Positions 8,227-16,489 of a stretch of 28,095 bases of DNA are shown here, piece by piece. The notes below the pieces were generated by a model. That model did no database searches. It was not told the origin of the DNA and saw nothing but the letters and a program-made list of their open reading frames with translations. Origin of the DNA: JABMRP01 sp964444795 (GTDB taxonomy: Bacteria; Planctomycetota; Planctomycetia; Pirellulales; Thermoguttaceae); contig CAYUIQ010000102.1 in the NCBI GenBank assembly GCA_964444795.1, positions 1-28,095 on the forward strand, written 5' to 3'. The first letter of the stretch is position 1; every line of letters starts with the position of its first letter. The translations under genes and the position numbers were made by a program.

Positions 8227-9390
8227 TCAGGAGCTCTGCTGCCGCTGCCGGCGATACTGCTGGGGTGAAACGCCTTCGATGCGAAGAAAGACCTTGTAGA
8301 GTTGCTGGGCGCTGGTGAAGCCCGAACCCAAGGCCACGACCTTCAGCGGTTCCTCGGTCTCGACCAGCCGGCGTTTGACGCGTTCCAAACGCAGCCGGGT
8401 GATCTCCTCGGCGATGGTTCGGCCCAGCGCCGCGCGAAAACGTCGCTCCAGCGTGCGGCGGACCGTGGGGATCTCGTCGGCCACGGTCTGCACGTTGATC
8501 GGCTCGTGGCCGTGCTCGGCGATGAACCGCAACGCCTGGCCCACCAACGGATCGTCGACCGCGTACGCGTCGGTCGATTGGCGGGCGACCAGCTCGGCCG
8601 GCTCGATCCATTGTGGTTGCTCCGGCGGCGGCTCGCCGTCCATCAGGCGATCCAATAGCTCGGCCGCCTGGTAGCCGATTTGCGGATAGCCGAGGTCGAT
8701 GCTCGTGAGCGTCGGGGCCGGCGACGCGCAGATCACCGACTCGTTGAAGGAACCGATCAGGGCAACGTCGCGGGGCACTTGCAGCCCTCGGGACCGGCAG
8801 ACGTCGATTAGGTAACGACAATACAGGTCGTGGGTGACGTAAATGCCGATGGGCGTGGTCCACGTATCGACCCATGCCTCCAGACCGGCGATAAACGCTT
8901 CCCAGTGCTTCGCGTCCTTCATCACATGGGCACGGCCGAAGCGGTGTACCGAGCAGGAAAAGTCCTCGCGCCGGGCCACCGAGCGAACGCCCTGCAGTTG
9001 GAGTTGCGAGCAAACGTCGCGGGCGAAGCCCAAGTAGCCGAACTGCCGGAACCCGCGGCCCAGCAGATGCTCGGCGGCCATCCGGCCGGCCGCCTCGGCG
9101 TCGGGGAACACGCTGGGGAGCTTCCGCGCCGGCGAATTCATCCAGACGTTGACCACCGGCACGCCGGCCCGCTGTGCTTTGTCGGCCAGTTTTCGCGTCG
9201 CCCGGGCGAGGATCCCGTCGTAAGGATCGGCGGTGCGCCGCGAATCGAGCGTCCGATCGGCAAACGGGTCGATGGTGCAATCCCACCCGGCGCGGGCCGC
9301 ATACTGCTGGCAACCGGCGAAGACCTCGATGTGGTATTTGTAGGGCCACTCCAGATCGATCATCACCGCAACCCGTCGTCGCTTTGCCAT
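8227..9390 (-). CDS. xylR: XylR-like AraC-family transcription regulator
   Basis: The 387-residue protein starts at ATG 9390, with AAAGGA about seven bases upstream; a longer in-frame start at 9435 adds 15 unlikely residues. The N-terminal two thirds is a LacI/periplasmic-binding-type sugar sensor (VAVMIDLEWPYKYHIEVFAG, PVVNVWMNSPARKLP, VALIGSFNESVICASP). The C-terminal 100 residues are an AraC double helix-turn-helix (INVQTVADEIPTVRRTLERR, then LGSGFTSAQQLYKVFLR). Planctomycetes carry many such XylR paralogues, which respond to different sugars, so the symbol means family, not proven xylose control. It converges with the chimeric gene (31 bp apart) and diverges from the PEP-CTERM array. It could control either neighbour. 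Confidence 0.88.
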   Translation of the reverse strand: MAKRRRVAVMIDLEWPYKYHIEVFAGCQQYAARAGWDCTIDPFADRTLDSRRTADPYDGILARATRKLADKAQRAGVPVVNVWMNSPARKLPSVFPDAEAAGRMAAEHLLGRGFRQFGYLGFARDVCSQLQLQGVRSVARREDFSCSVHRFGRAHVMKDAKHWEAFIAGLEAWVDTWTTPIGIYVTHDLYCRYLIDVCRSRGLQVPRDVALIGSFNESVICASPAPTLTSIDLGYPQIGYQAAELLDRLMDGEPPPEQPQWIEPAELVARQSTDAYAVDDPLVGQALRFIAEHGHEPINVQTVADEIPTVRRTLERRFRAALGRTIAEEITRLRLERVKRRLVETEEPLKVVALGSGFTSAQQLYKVFLRIEGVSPQQYRRQRQQSS

Positions 9391-9606
9391 GGGTTGTTCC
9401 TTTCCGCTCCTGCTTGCGGGTTGTTGATTTGGCAACCCGAAGCGTCAGCGAGGGGTGAAAAGGCGGCCTCGCTGAGGCTTCGGATTACTAGCTTGCCACG
9501 CTGGCGATCTACCGCATTGACGCCGCCAATCTACGACTCTACCCCACCCGTGGAGTGGGGGCAAGGGTCAAATGTCGCACAGGGGAGTTGAAAAGTCGCA
9601 ATAAGA
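9391..9606. other. Intergenic region upstream of regulator and PEP-CTERM array
   Basis: The gap between the regulator start (9390) and gene 1 (9802) is about 410 bases. This first part holds a long inverted repeat (9437-9483) and a CCCCAC/GTGGGG stem (9542-9560). I see no gene in it. The stem could be an operator between the two divergent units. Confidence 0.4.
9437..9483. repeat. REP-like 17-bp inverted repeat
   Basis: Arms CCGAAGCGTCAGCGAGG (9437-9453) and CCTCGCTGAGGCTTCGG (9467-9483) pair at 16 of 17 positions around a 13-base loop. The 'CCCGAAGCG..AGCGAGG' core resembles a dispersed repeat I recall from Pirellulales genomes (from memory, not checked). It lies about 46 bases upstream of the regulator start and may form a hairpin in its leader. 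Confidence 0.7.
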
Positions 9607-9688
9607 CCAACATTTTACTGGATTTTCTGGAAAAAGTGACTAGACTGATAAATACGTCCGTGCGGGCTAAACGTAGCGGAGCACGGGC
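9607..9688 (+). promoter_or_regulatory. Promoter-like region of PEP-CTERM gene 1, duplicated before gene 7
   Basis: CCAACATTTT at 9607 is followed 34 bases later by a -10-like TAGACT (9641-9646), then 48 bases later by the leader GTGAA (9689). The same elements with identical spacing occur at 20175, 20209 and 20257. A shared CTGGAT lies 17 bases before both TAGACT boxes and may be the -35 element, though it is unlike the sigma-70 consensus. Genes 2-6 lack this segment, so transcription of the array may start here. Confidence 0.5.
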
Positions 9689-9801
9689 GTGAAGCGTATC
9701 GGGAACCTTTGTTTATGTTCGCTCGCGCCGCCGGCGGCCGACCCTTTAGCACCCGCTGGGGGCCACTGCGGTGATAACGCTTTTGGGGAGGGAATGAAGC
9801 T
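9689..9801 (+). repeat. Conserved array leader, copy A (hairpin type)
   Basis: This is the roughly 113-base leader before gene 1. It begins GTGAAGCGTATCGG, passes through TTTGTTTATGTTCGCTCG, and contains a hairpin CCTTTAGC/GCTGGGGG (9743-9762, loop ACCC; three G-U pairs in RNA). It ends with TGATAACGC, TTTT and the GGAGG ribosome binding site. Copies stand before genes 3, 5, 6 and, diverged, 7. Confidence 0.75.
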
Positions 9802-11364
9802 ATGAGATGCAACCTGTTGCCAGTCGTGTTGGCCCTTTCCACGGTACTAGGTATTGCTGTCGCCCTCAGCGGGTCAGTGCAGGCCGCGCCAGTGGTTTAC
9901 GAACCGTTCGACTATGCCACGCCCGGCAATCTCGTGCCCCAGTCTGGCGGCGTTGGATTCAGCGGACCGTGGGAGACCTTCGGCGGAGGTCGTAATCCAC
10001 TCATCCTATCGGGCAACCTCGACTGGGGAAGCCTTCCCACCACCGGAAACTACGCGCAAGGAAACGCCATAAACGCCCCCTATCGCCCGCTCGATTCGGC
10101 ACTGGCCGACAACGGGCTGCTAAACGACGGGGCGACATTGTGGTTCAGCTATGTGGCGGACATGTCGAGCCAACCCAACATGACAAATCTCGATCTGAAT
10201 ATCGGTCTGACCACGGAGACTTTTTCCTCGAGGTATCCAACCCAAACGGATTACAACAACAAAGTCCACCTGATCAACGACGGGCAGGGGATTGGCGTCT
10301 CCATGGATCAAGGCGTGGTCAGGGGCGCGTACTGGCAAGACGATGGGGACGGTGACTCATACGGGGAACGTCATACTTCAACCGCGTCGCTCACGTTGGG
10401 CACCGACGAGAAGGCGCTCATCGTGGGCAAAATCGATTGGGGGAGCACCGAGGAGACGCTCACGCTCTACACACCGAATACGGATCTGGAACTCGGCACG
10501 CCCATAATCTCCACGACAACCCCCAACCTCAATCAGGCGCAATTCGATACCCTGGCTATTGGGTGGAAAGACACTCCCTCGATCGACGAGATTCGCTTCG
10601 GCGCGACCGCCGAAGACGTCCTGGGCGTCGATGTATTCGAACCCATCATCATCCCCGTGCCCAACGGCGATTTCGCAGTGTACAAACCGGGGACGGGCTA
10701 TACGGTCCGCGGGACTGTGCCAGGCAATATTTGGGTGCAGCAAATCGGGGACAATCGACCCTTAAGCAGTGGAACTCCAGTGGATTTTGACGACGGTACC
10801 TCCGGCATGGTGGTCGATATTCCCGGGTGGATAACCCCACGCGACTCACAAGGAAGCCCGACCGGTACGGCTGACCTATTTACCTTGGGTTTTGACTCAT
10901 CGGATGGTACCAGTACCCTTAATGCCTTTGGGGCATGGAGCGGTCAAAATGGGAACCTGGCCGAATCGGCCGCCCCGCTGGACCTACCCGCTAATCGCGC
11001 GAGTTTGGTCTTTGAGCTTTCGGCCATGGTCATCGGAGATGTGGGCGCAAGGACGTTCGACCTGTTGGTGGACGGTGTGGTACTCACTCCCGATTCCTCG
11101 GTAGAACCTTCTTATGACGGGGGGATATGGCAGGAAATGTCAAGGACGTATAACGGGATCCCCGCTGGGGATGTGACGATTCTCGTGGGTACCGCAAGAC
11201 CAGGACCTGGCGAACCGGACCTTTTCGGCTCACGGATGCGTGTCGACAACATATCTCTTGCCGCCGTGGCGAGTACCGCCGTGCCCGAACCGTCGACTTT
11301 CTTCCTGGCGGCTCTGGGCCTGTTGGGCCTGGCATGGTACGCCCGACGGAGGCGACGGTCGTGA
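9802..11364 (+). CDS. PEP-CTERM protein, array gene 1
   Basis: This 520-residue secreted protein begins MRCNLLPVVLALSTV, with a signal cleaved near residue 28. Residues about 30-275 form a jelly-roll/LamG-like module (start VVYEPFDY, end SIDEIRFGATAEDVLG), which recurs as the second module of array gene 6. Residues about 280-490 form a second sandwich that I do not recognise. Residues 494-520 are the sorting signal VPEPSTFFLAALGLLGLAW plus an Arg cluster. In the family, an exosortase cleaves here and the protein is placed in or through the cell envelope. The start has GGAGG 11 bases upstream. The ligand is unknown. The sorting signal call is firm; the function is not known. Confidence 0.85.
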   Translation: MRCNLLPVVLALSTVLGIAVALSGSVQAAPVVYEPFDYATPGNLVPQSGGVGFSGPWETFGGGRNPLILSGNLDWGSLPTTGNYAQGNAINAPYRPLDSALADNGLLNDGATLWFSYVADMSSQPNMTNLDLNIGLTTETFSSRYPTQTDYNNKVHLINDGQGIGVSMDQGVVRGAYWQDDGDGDSYGERHTSTASLTLGTDEKALIVGKIDWGSTEETLTLYTPNTDLELGTPIISTTTPNLNQAQFDTLAIGWKDTPSIDEIRFGATAEDVLGVDVFEPIIIPVPNGDFAVYKPGTGYTVRGTVPGNIWVQQIGDNRPLSSGTPVDFDDGTSGMVVDIPGWITPRDSQGSPTGTADLFTLGFDSSDGTSTLNAFGAWSGQNGNLAESAAPLDLPANRASLVFELSAMVIGDVGARTFDLLVDGVVLTPDSSVEPSYDGGIWQEMSRTYNGIPAGDVTILVGTARPGPGEPDLFGSRMRVDNISLAAVASTAVPEPSTFFLAALGLLGLAWYARRRRRS

Positions 11365-11414
11365 ATCGCATCGGTCAAGTTTGTTTCTGTTCGCTTTCTT
11401 CCAGGAGTGAATTC
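11361..11414 (+). repeat. Array leader, copy B (short type)
   Basis: This leader of 54 bases begins with the same GTGAATCGCATCGG as the long type (its GTG overlaps the TGA stop of gene 1) and shares GTTTGTTTCTGTTCGC. It then jumps to TTTCTTCCAGGAGTGAATTC before the ATG, losing the hairpin. Copy D ends in the same way (TTTCTTCGAGGAATGAATTC). Confidence 0.7.
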
Positions 11415-13415
11415 ATGAGATGCAACAGGTTTTCAACAGGTTTGACCCTCGGCGCCGTGGCGATGGCCATCGTCGCGCTCACCGCTTCGGCCCACGCGGC
11501 GACCCTTGTTCCGATCAATTCTGTTACCGGATCTTACGGAGGCAATTATGCCGGAACACTTGCCAAGATGATTGACGGCTCGGGCATGACCCTGACGGAC
11601 CCGGCCGATCCTTCCACCTGGACGGCCACCAGCAATGCATACGGAAATGAATGGCAGACAAGAAGCCTCCTGAGTGGAGCGACGAATTCCAAGATCGCCT
11701 GGACTGCTCTGGATCTCGGCAGTTCGACCGCGAATCTGGAGAACCTGTATCTCTGGAACGTCAGGGAAGACCCCCTGCGCGGTACGAACACCTATAACAT
11801 GTATTACAGTGATTCTCCCACGGTGGCCCTGCCGCCCGCGCCCGCGACCAACACCGCCGGAAGTGATTATGATTTCGCCAGTGGTGGATGGACGCTGTTC
11901 AACACGTCAGGCGCTTTGAGCGTCCCCCAACGTGGAAACTCCCCGGACCCACCGAATGCGGTCGTCAATCTCGGTGGTATTTCCGCCCAATACATCGGCT
12001 TGGAGATACTCACGAACCACGGGACTACTCGACCCAATGTAGGTTTGGCTGAAGTCGCCATCACGGCGGGAGCTGCCGGCGGCGGCGGGGAACTCGCGGG
12101 CGAACTCGGTGTCCTGGATCCCGCCAACGCCAACGGGGGCGTCAATCCCGCCACGGGCGCAGCCTGGCAGGAAGGCGATCAGTACCGCCTCGCCTTTCAC
12201 ACGTCAACCAAGAGAGACGCGACGTCCACGGACATCAACGACTACAACACCTTCGTGAATACCGTCGCTGACGGTAGCGTGGCCTTTCCGAGCCTCGGAG
12301 ATGGCGACAAATGGAAGGTGCTCGGCTCCACCGCAACGGTGAGCGCCCGCCAGAACACGGGGACGGAAACCAACGATGGCCTTCCGATCTTCGTGCTCGA
12401 CGGCACCACCTTGATAGCAAAAGACAGCGACGACATGTGGAACGGGTTTAGTGACATAAACGGGAACGCCATAAGGATTAACACCGGCGACATCAACACC
12501 AGCCCGCACTACTCGCCCTACCTCAATGAAGAGGGCACCGGGGATACTGGGGCTGTTCACGGCGTCAACGTCGCGACGGGAACGAACCCGGGCGGAACCA
12601 TCCGAACACCCCTGGGCGGCGCCACGGTCAACTGGGGTAGTTCAAATGCGAACCGCACCGGCCGCGTTTGGGTCCGGTGGGACAGCGGCGATCCTACCAG
12701 CCAGTGGTCGTTCTACGCCCTCTCGGATCCGCTGGCGTTGGTGGAGGACTCCGGCGGTCCGGGCCCCGGCCCAGGTCCGGGACCGGTGGAAATCCCCATT
12801 TTCAACGGCAGCTTCGAGCTTCCGCCGCGCGGGGATGGTGGCTATGGTCCTGCGGACGGCTGGGCCCCGTGGGGCCCCGATCCGGATGTCGGCAATTGGA
12901 ATCCTGAAGGCTATCAATTCTCGGCGGGCGCGCCCGACGGCGACCATGTGGGATGGGCCTATCAATATGCCCCCCTCAATGGCACTCCCAACGGGCTGAC
13001 GCAGGTCCTGACCACCAACTTCGAGGCCGGCACGGAATACGAGCTGACCGTCGAAGTGGGCAATGCATACGATTACTACTTCCCGGGCTATGCCGTGCAG
13101 CTCCTGGCCGGCGGAACCGTGATCGCCGAGGACAACAACACGTTGCACCCGGCCTGGGAGGAGTGGGCCACGTCGACCGTTGGCTACAGCTATGATCCGG
13201 TCCACGCCGCTCTGGTAGGACAGCCCTTGGAGATTCGCCTGCTCGCCCTGGGGCTCGATCCGGAAGGTGGCGGAACCGACGTTGAAGTCGAGTTCGACAA
13301 CGTCCGCCTCACGGCGCTCAGTTCCGCCGCGGTGCCCGAGCCGGGCACCTTCGCCCTGGCCGCGTTGGGGCTGTTGGGGCTGGCATGGTACGCCCGACGG
13401 AGGCGACGGTCGTGA
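11415..13415 (+). CDS. PEP-CTERM protein, array gene 2
   Basis: This 666-residue protein starts at ATG 11415 (MRCNRFSTGLTLGAV), with AGGAG eight bases upstream and a signal ending near SAHA. The frame is open further back to 11334, overlapping the end of gene 1, but that extension is not a signal peptide. Residues about 30-215 form a first sandwich module. Residues about 222-445 (GGGELAGELGVLD to SFYALSDPLALV) are a module shared with gene 3. A Gly-Pro linker (about 445-460) follows. Residues about 460-635 resemble a carbohydrate-binding sandwich (IFNGSFELP to VEFDNVRLT). Residues 640-666 are the PEP-CTERM signal. The function is unknown; surface display and glycan binding are plausible. Confidence 0.83.
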   Translation: MRCNRFSTGLTLGAVAMAIVALTASAHAATLVPINSVTGSYGGNYAGTLAKMIDGSGMTLTDPADPSTWTATSNAYGNEWQTRSLLSGATNSKIAWTALDLGSSTANLENLYLWNVREDPLRGTNTYNMYYSDSPTVALPPAPATNTAGSDYDFASGGWTLFNTSGALSVPQRGNSPDPPNAVVNLGGISAQYIGLEILTNHGTTRPNVGLAEVAITAGAAGGGGELAGELGVLDPANANGGVNPATGAAWQEGDQYRLAFHTSTKRDATSTDINDYNTFVNTVADGSVAFPSLGDGDKWKVLGSTATVSARQNTGTETNDGLPIFVLDGTTLIAKDSDDMWNGFSDINGNAIRINTGDINTSPHYSPYLNEEGTGDTGAVHGVNVATGTNPGGTIRTPLGGATVNWGSSNANRTGRVWVRWDSGDPTSQWSFYALSDPLALVEDSGGPGPGPGPGPVEIPIFNGSFELPPRGDGGYGPADGWAPWGPDPDVGNWNPEGYQFSAGAPDGDHVGWAYQYAPLNGTPNGLTQVLTTNFEAGTEYELTVEVGNAYDYYFPGYAVQLLAGGTVIAEDNNTLHPAWEEWATSTVGYSYDPVHAALVGQPLEIRLLALGLDPEGGGTDVEVEFDNVRLTALSSAAVPEPGTFALAALGLLGLAWYARRRRRS

Positions 13416-13524
13416 ATCGAATCGGTGAAGTTTGTTTCTGTTCTTTCATGCTGCTGGCGGCCGACGCTTCAGCACTCGCTGAAGGCCGCTGTGGTGATAA
13501 CGCCTTTTTGGGGGGAGTGAAGTC
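13412..13524 (+). repeat. Array leader, copy C (hairpin type)
   Basis: The copy begins GTGAATCGAATCGG, its GTG overlapping the gene 2 stop. The hairpin at 13457-13489 has an outer stem GCGGCC/GGCCGC and an inner stem TTCAGC/GCTGAA around loop ACTC. GGGGGGAG then precedes the ATG of gene 3. From the GTG a 38-codon frame runs to a TGA that overlaps the gene 3 start codon. Confidence 0.75.
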
Positions 13525-14883
13525 ATGAGACGCAACAGGTTTCGAGTAGTATTAACCCTCGCCGCCGTGGCGATACTCGCCCTCGCCGCCGGCAGTGCGG
13601 TTGCTGCCACGATGTCGGTCAATCTGGGTGTCCCTCCGACTGTTGACGGAGCGGATATCGCGTCGCTAAGCGGGCTGGTGGACATCGGTGGCAACCAGGG
13701 CCATGCGTGGAATAATCGCCCTAGTCAGGGTCAGACGTTCACCACTGGCGGCGCCGCGGGCGGTTATACGCTGGACGCTTACTCTTTGCGCGTGCGGGTC
13801 GATCAGGGCAGCACAATTTCATCTAACTGGGAGATCCGTGTCGGAGAGGTCGATGGTGGTGGGGTCTTCAACACAATTGCGACGGAGAACGCCGCGGGGG
13901 TGACGATCCCGAATTCCACCTCTGGCAACAACTATCCGTCCTATATCACCTTCGGTCTGGATACGCCGCTCACCCTTTCGCCGAACACACTGTATGGGAT
14001 CGATCTCGATCCGAACGGGGGTGGTTTCATTAGCCTGAGTGACAATACCAATCCTTACGCCGGGGGTGCCGCGATGAGCAGTGACGCCGCGTACCCCGCC
14101 AGCCCCCCAAATCCGCTGACGGTCCATAGTGGCGCGGATCGTCATTTCCATGTCAATTTGGAGGAAATTGGCGGCGGCGGCGGTGGGGAACTCGCGGGCG
14201 AACTGGGTATCCTGGATTTGGACGCCAATGGGGGCAACAATCCCGCCACGGGCGAGCCCTGGGCCGCGGGCGATCAGTATCGCTTCGCGTTTCTTTCCAG
14301 CACGGGAACGCAGTCGACCTCGAACGATATCAACACGTACAACGCGTTCCTGCAAGGTCTCGCCGACGCTTCCTCCCTGGATCTCAGCGGCGCTACCTGG
14401 AAGGTGCTTGGCTCGACGGATGCCGTTGACGCGCGAGACAACACCGAGACCAATCCGGGCGAGGACGGGACCGGCGTGGCGATCTTCCTCTTGGACGGAA
14501 GCACCATCGTCGCCAACAACAACGGCGACCTGTGGGATGGTAACATCGATAACCCGCTCAACTTGTTCGAAGACGGCGTCACGTCCGGCCAAGGCGACGT
14601 GCTTACAGGCACGAATACCAACGGCACGAAACGCAGCCGTCACCTCGGCGGATCAGATCTACCCGACTACAAAGTGACGATTGGACGAGCGCACGTTGCA
14701 AACGGCCAATGGATGGTCGTCTACAATACGAGCCCCACGAACTCGCGCCCGATTTACGGTCTCTCGGATCCGCTGACGGTCACCGCCGGCGGCGCCGCGG
14801 TGCCCGAGCCGAGCACCTTCGTGCTGGCCGCGTTGGGGCTGCTGGGCCTGGCATGGTACGGCCGACGGAGGCGACGGTCGTGA
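13525..14883 (+). CDS. PEP-CTERM protein, array gene 3
   Basis: The protein has 452 residues. Its signal peptide, beginning MRRNRFRVVLTLAAV, is cleaved near residue 28. Residues about 30-215 form a first beta-rich module (QGQTFTTGGAAGGYTLDAYS, LSPNTLYGIDLDPNG), resembling 'choice-of-anchor' style domains. After an oligo-Gly linker, residues about 219-420 (GGGELAGELGILD to IYGLSDPLTV) match the gene 2 module in both protein and DNA. Residues 426-452 are VPEPSTFVLAALGLLGLAW plus an Arg tail. The start is supported by GGGGGGAG about 10 bases upstream. The shared module shows that part of this gene arose by duplication with gene 2. The role is unknown. Confidence 0.85.
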   Translation: MRRNRFRVVLTLAAVAILALAAGSAVAATMSVNLGVPPTVDGADIASLSGLVDIGGNQGHAWNNRPSQGQTFTTGGAAGGYTLDAYSLRVRVDQGSTISSNWEIRVGEVDGGGVFNTIATENAAGVTIPNSTSGNNYPSYITFGLDTPLTLSPNTLYGIDLDPNGGGFISLSDNTNPYAGGAAMSSDAAYPASPPNPLTVHSGADRHFHVNLEEIGGGGGGELAGELGILDLDANGGNNPATGEPWAAGDQYRFAFLSSTGTQSTSNDINTYNAFLQGLADASSLDLSGATWKVLGSTDAVDARDNTETNPGEDGTGVAIFLLDGSTIVANNNGDLWDGNIDNPLNLFEDGVTSGQGDVLTGTNTNGTKRSRHLGGSDLPDYKVTIGRAHVANGQWMVVYNTSPTNSRPIYGLSDPLTVTAGGAAVPEPSTFVLAALGLLGLAWYGRRRRRS

Positions 14884-14973
14884 AAGAGAATCGAGTACGT
14901 AGGGTGCGTCCGGACGCACCCTACGGCCGGGATGGTACGGCCGACTACACCAGTTTCTTCGAGGAATGAATTC
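14880..14973 (+). repeat. Array leader, copy D (short type with palindrome)
   Basis: The leader before gene 4 begins GTGAAAGAGAATCG and ends TTTCTTCGAGGAATGAATTC, like copy B. Its middle is replaced by a perfect 26-bp palindrome (14899-14924) followed by a 14-bp duplicate (14932-14945) of the gene 3 coding end (ATGGTACGGCCGAC, also at 14853-14866). Confidence 0.7.
14899..14924. repeat. Perfect 26-bp palindrome
   Basis: Half-sites GTAGGGTGCGTCC and GGACGCACCCTAC abut with no spacer. The sequence resembles short dispersed palindromes found between genes in many bacteria (REP-like). It could form a cruciform or an RNA hairpin in the gene 3-4 transcript. Confidence 0.85.
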
Positions 14974-16380
14974 ATGGGACGCAACAGGTTTCAAGTAGTC
15001 CTGGCCATCGCGGCAGTCAGCGTGCTCGCCCTGGCCGCCTCGGCCCACGCGGCGATCATTGTCACCCCGGACCACATCGTGTCGGGATCGGCAACCGGCA
15101 CGCTGGTGGCCATCGATGTGCCATTCGCGCCGACCTATCCCCTGTCAGGCGGCCCCGATTGGTCAGGTCATGCCCCCGCCGATCCGGCCGACAACGGATT
15201 CACAACTCGGAGTTACGCCATCAGGGAACGATTTGGCGGTCGCTCACCCTGGGAACCTGACGGCACGCCGTACAGTGAGGCTTGGGATCAAGGAACTTTC
15301 CCGACCGGGAGCCCGAACGTCTCTTACAATTTCAACCTGGCTGCTTCTGGTATTGATGTCCCCGATGGTGCAACCGTCAACGCCGTTTACGCGACGTGGA
15401 CTAGCAGGGGGGGCGGTGACGGCGCCACATACCAATACACCGAAGGTGCGGACTCGGGTACGCTGCCGCAAACCCATACCGTCAACCCAACGGGCGATCT
15501 GGTCTTGAGTTGGACGGACGATGCGAGCACGACACGCAATGCGAACTTCCAGCGTCTGTTCGCAGGCCCCATTACCGTGGCCGGTGGCGACGGCTTCGAA
15601 TTGACGGCGATCGACAACCTGGGGAATGCAGCGCACGTCGACGCGGTGGTACTCGACGTCACGCTCCCCGGCGGCGGGCCGCCGGAACCCGAACCGCCGG
15701 CCATTAGTATCAATTTTGCCAATGACCAAAACGGGAACGCGTCCAACGTGACGGGGTCGACGGGTGTTGTCGACGTGCCCAATTGGAACAACCTCACCAG
15801 CGATGGTTCCGGCGACGGCTCGATGGCTAACCTCGTCGACAGCCAGGGCAATAGTACCAGTGCTTCTGCTGCGTGGACGTCGAATAACCGATGGAACAAC
15901 GGCAGTTGGCCCGATGACGGCGGGATCGGCTCGCTCTTTCGGGCATATCTCGACACCGGCAACGGAGGCGCCGCCAACGGGGCCAACATCCAGATTGCCG
16001 ATCTGCCCGCGGAATTCGCCGGCGGCTTTGACGTGTACGTCTTCTTCGATGGCGGCGGGAACGGTCGCTTCGGGGACTATACGGTCGACGACGGCACCAC
16101 TTCCATAACGCTGGTGGGCAACGACGAGGCGAACAACTTGGGCGATTTTGTCCAGGATCTCGGCGATCCCGCCAGCAGCGGAAATTACCTCCTCTTCGAG
16201 GGCCTCGCCGGCAACGGCGTGACGATCTCCTCCGCGGCGACGAGCGGTTTCCGGGCGGGAGTCAACGGCGTGCAGATCGTTGCCACCGCCAGCGCCGTGC
16301 CCGAGCCGGGCGCCTTCGCCCTGGCCGCGTTGGGGCTGCTGGGCCTGGCATGGTACGGCGGGCGGAGGCGACTGTCGTGA
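14974..16380 (+). CDS. PEP-CTERM protein, array gene 4
   Basis: This 468-residue protein starts at ATG 14974 (MGRNRFQVVLAIAAV), with CGAGGAA eight to ten bases upstream. The signal ends near SAHA at residue 26. Residues about 28-228 form a first sandwich module ending HVDAVVLDVTLPGG. A Pro-Glu-Pro linker (about 232-244) follows. Residues about 245-438 form a second module (ISINFANDQNGNASNVTG to FRAGVNGVQIV). Residues 442-468 are VPEPGAFALAALGLLGLAW, with a slightly altered GGRRRLS tail. Both modules are unlike those of the other array members as far as I can see by eye. The role is unknown. Confidence 0.83.
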   Translation: MGRNRFQVVLAIAAVSVLALAASAHAAIIVTPDHIVSGSATGTLVAIDVPFAPTYPLSGGPDWSGHAPADPADNGFTTRSYAIRERFGGRSPWEPDGTPYSEAWDQGTFPTGSPNVSYNFNLAASGIDVPDGATVNAVYATWTSRGGGDGATYQYTEGADSGTLPQTHTVNPTGDLVLSWTDDASTTRNANFQRLFAGPITVAGGDGFELTAIDNLGNAAHVDAVVLDVTLPGGGPPEPEPPAISINFANDQNGNASNVTGSTGVVDVPNWNNLTSDGSGDGSMANLVDSQGNSTSASAAWTSNNRWNNGSWPDDGGIGSLFRAYLDTGNGGAANGANIQIADLPAEFAGGFDVYVFFDGGGNGRFGDYTVDDGTTSITLVGNDEANNLGDFVQDLGDPASSGNYLLFEGLAGNGVTISSAATSGFRAGVNGVQIVATASAVPEPGAFALAALGLLGLAWYGGRRRLS

Positions 16381-16489
16381 ATCGTATCGGGAGAGTTTGT
16401 TTATGTTTATTCGCGCCGTCGGCGGCCGACGCTTCAGCACCCGCTGAACGCCGCCGCGGCGATAACGTTTCTTTGGGGGGAGTGAAACT
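16377..16489 (+). repeat. Array leader, copy E (hairpin type)
   Basis: GTGAATCGTATCGG overlaps the gene 4 stop. The hairpin at 16421-16455 has an outer stem GGCGGC/GCCGCC and an inner stem TTCAGC/GCTGAA around loop ACCC. GGGGGGAGTGAAACT leads into the gene 5 ATG. The copy has the same length as A and C, with a 38-codon frame from GTG to a TGA overlapping the next start. Confidence 0.78.

Noticed and set aside
9715..9774. Short leader peptide starting MFARAAGGR in the second leader frame
   Set aside because: Similar short frames exist in copies E and F (15 codons, ending STR-stop), but copy A loses the stop, copy C lacks the ATG, and the conserved bases are explained by the hairpin.
13457..13489. 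Array leader hairpin as an intrinsic terminator
   Set aside because: The next T-run is more than ten bases beyond the stem and is followed at once by a strong ribosome binding site; the same layout recurs before each gene, which fits a 5' element better.
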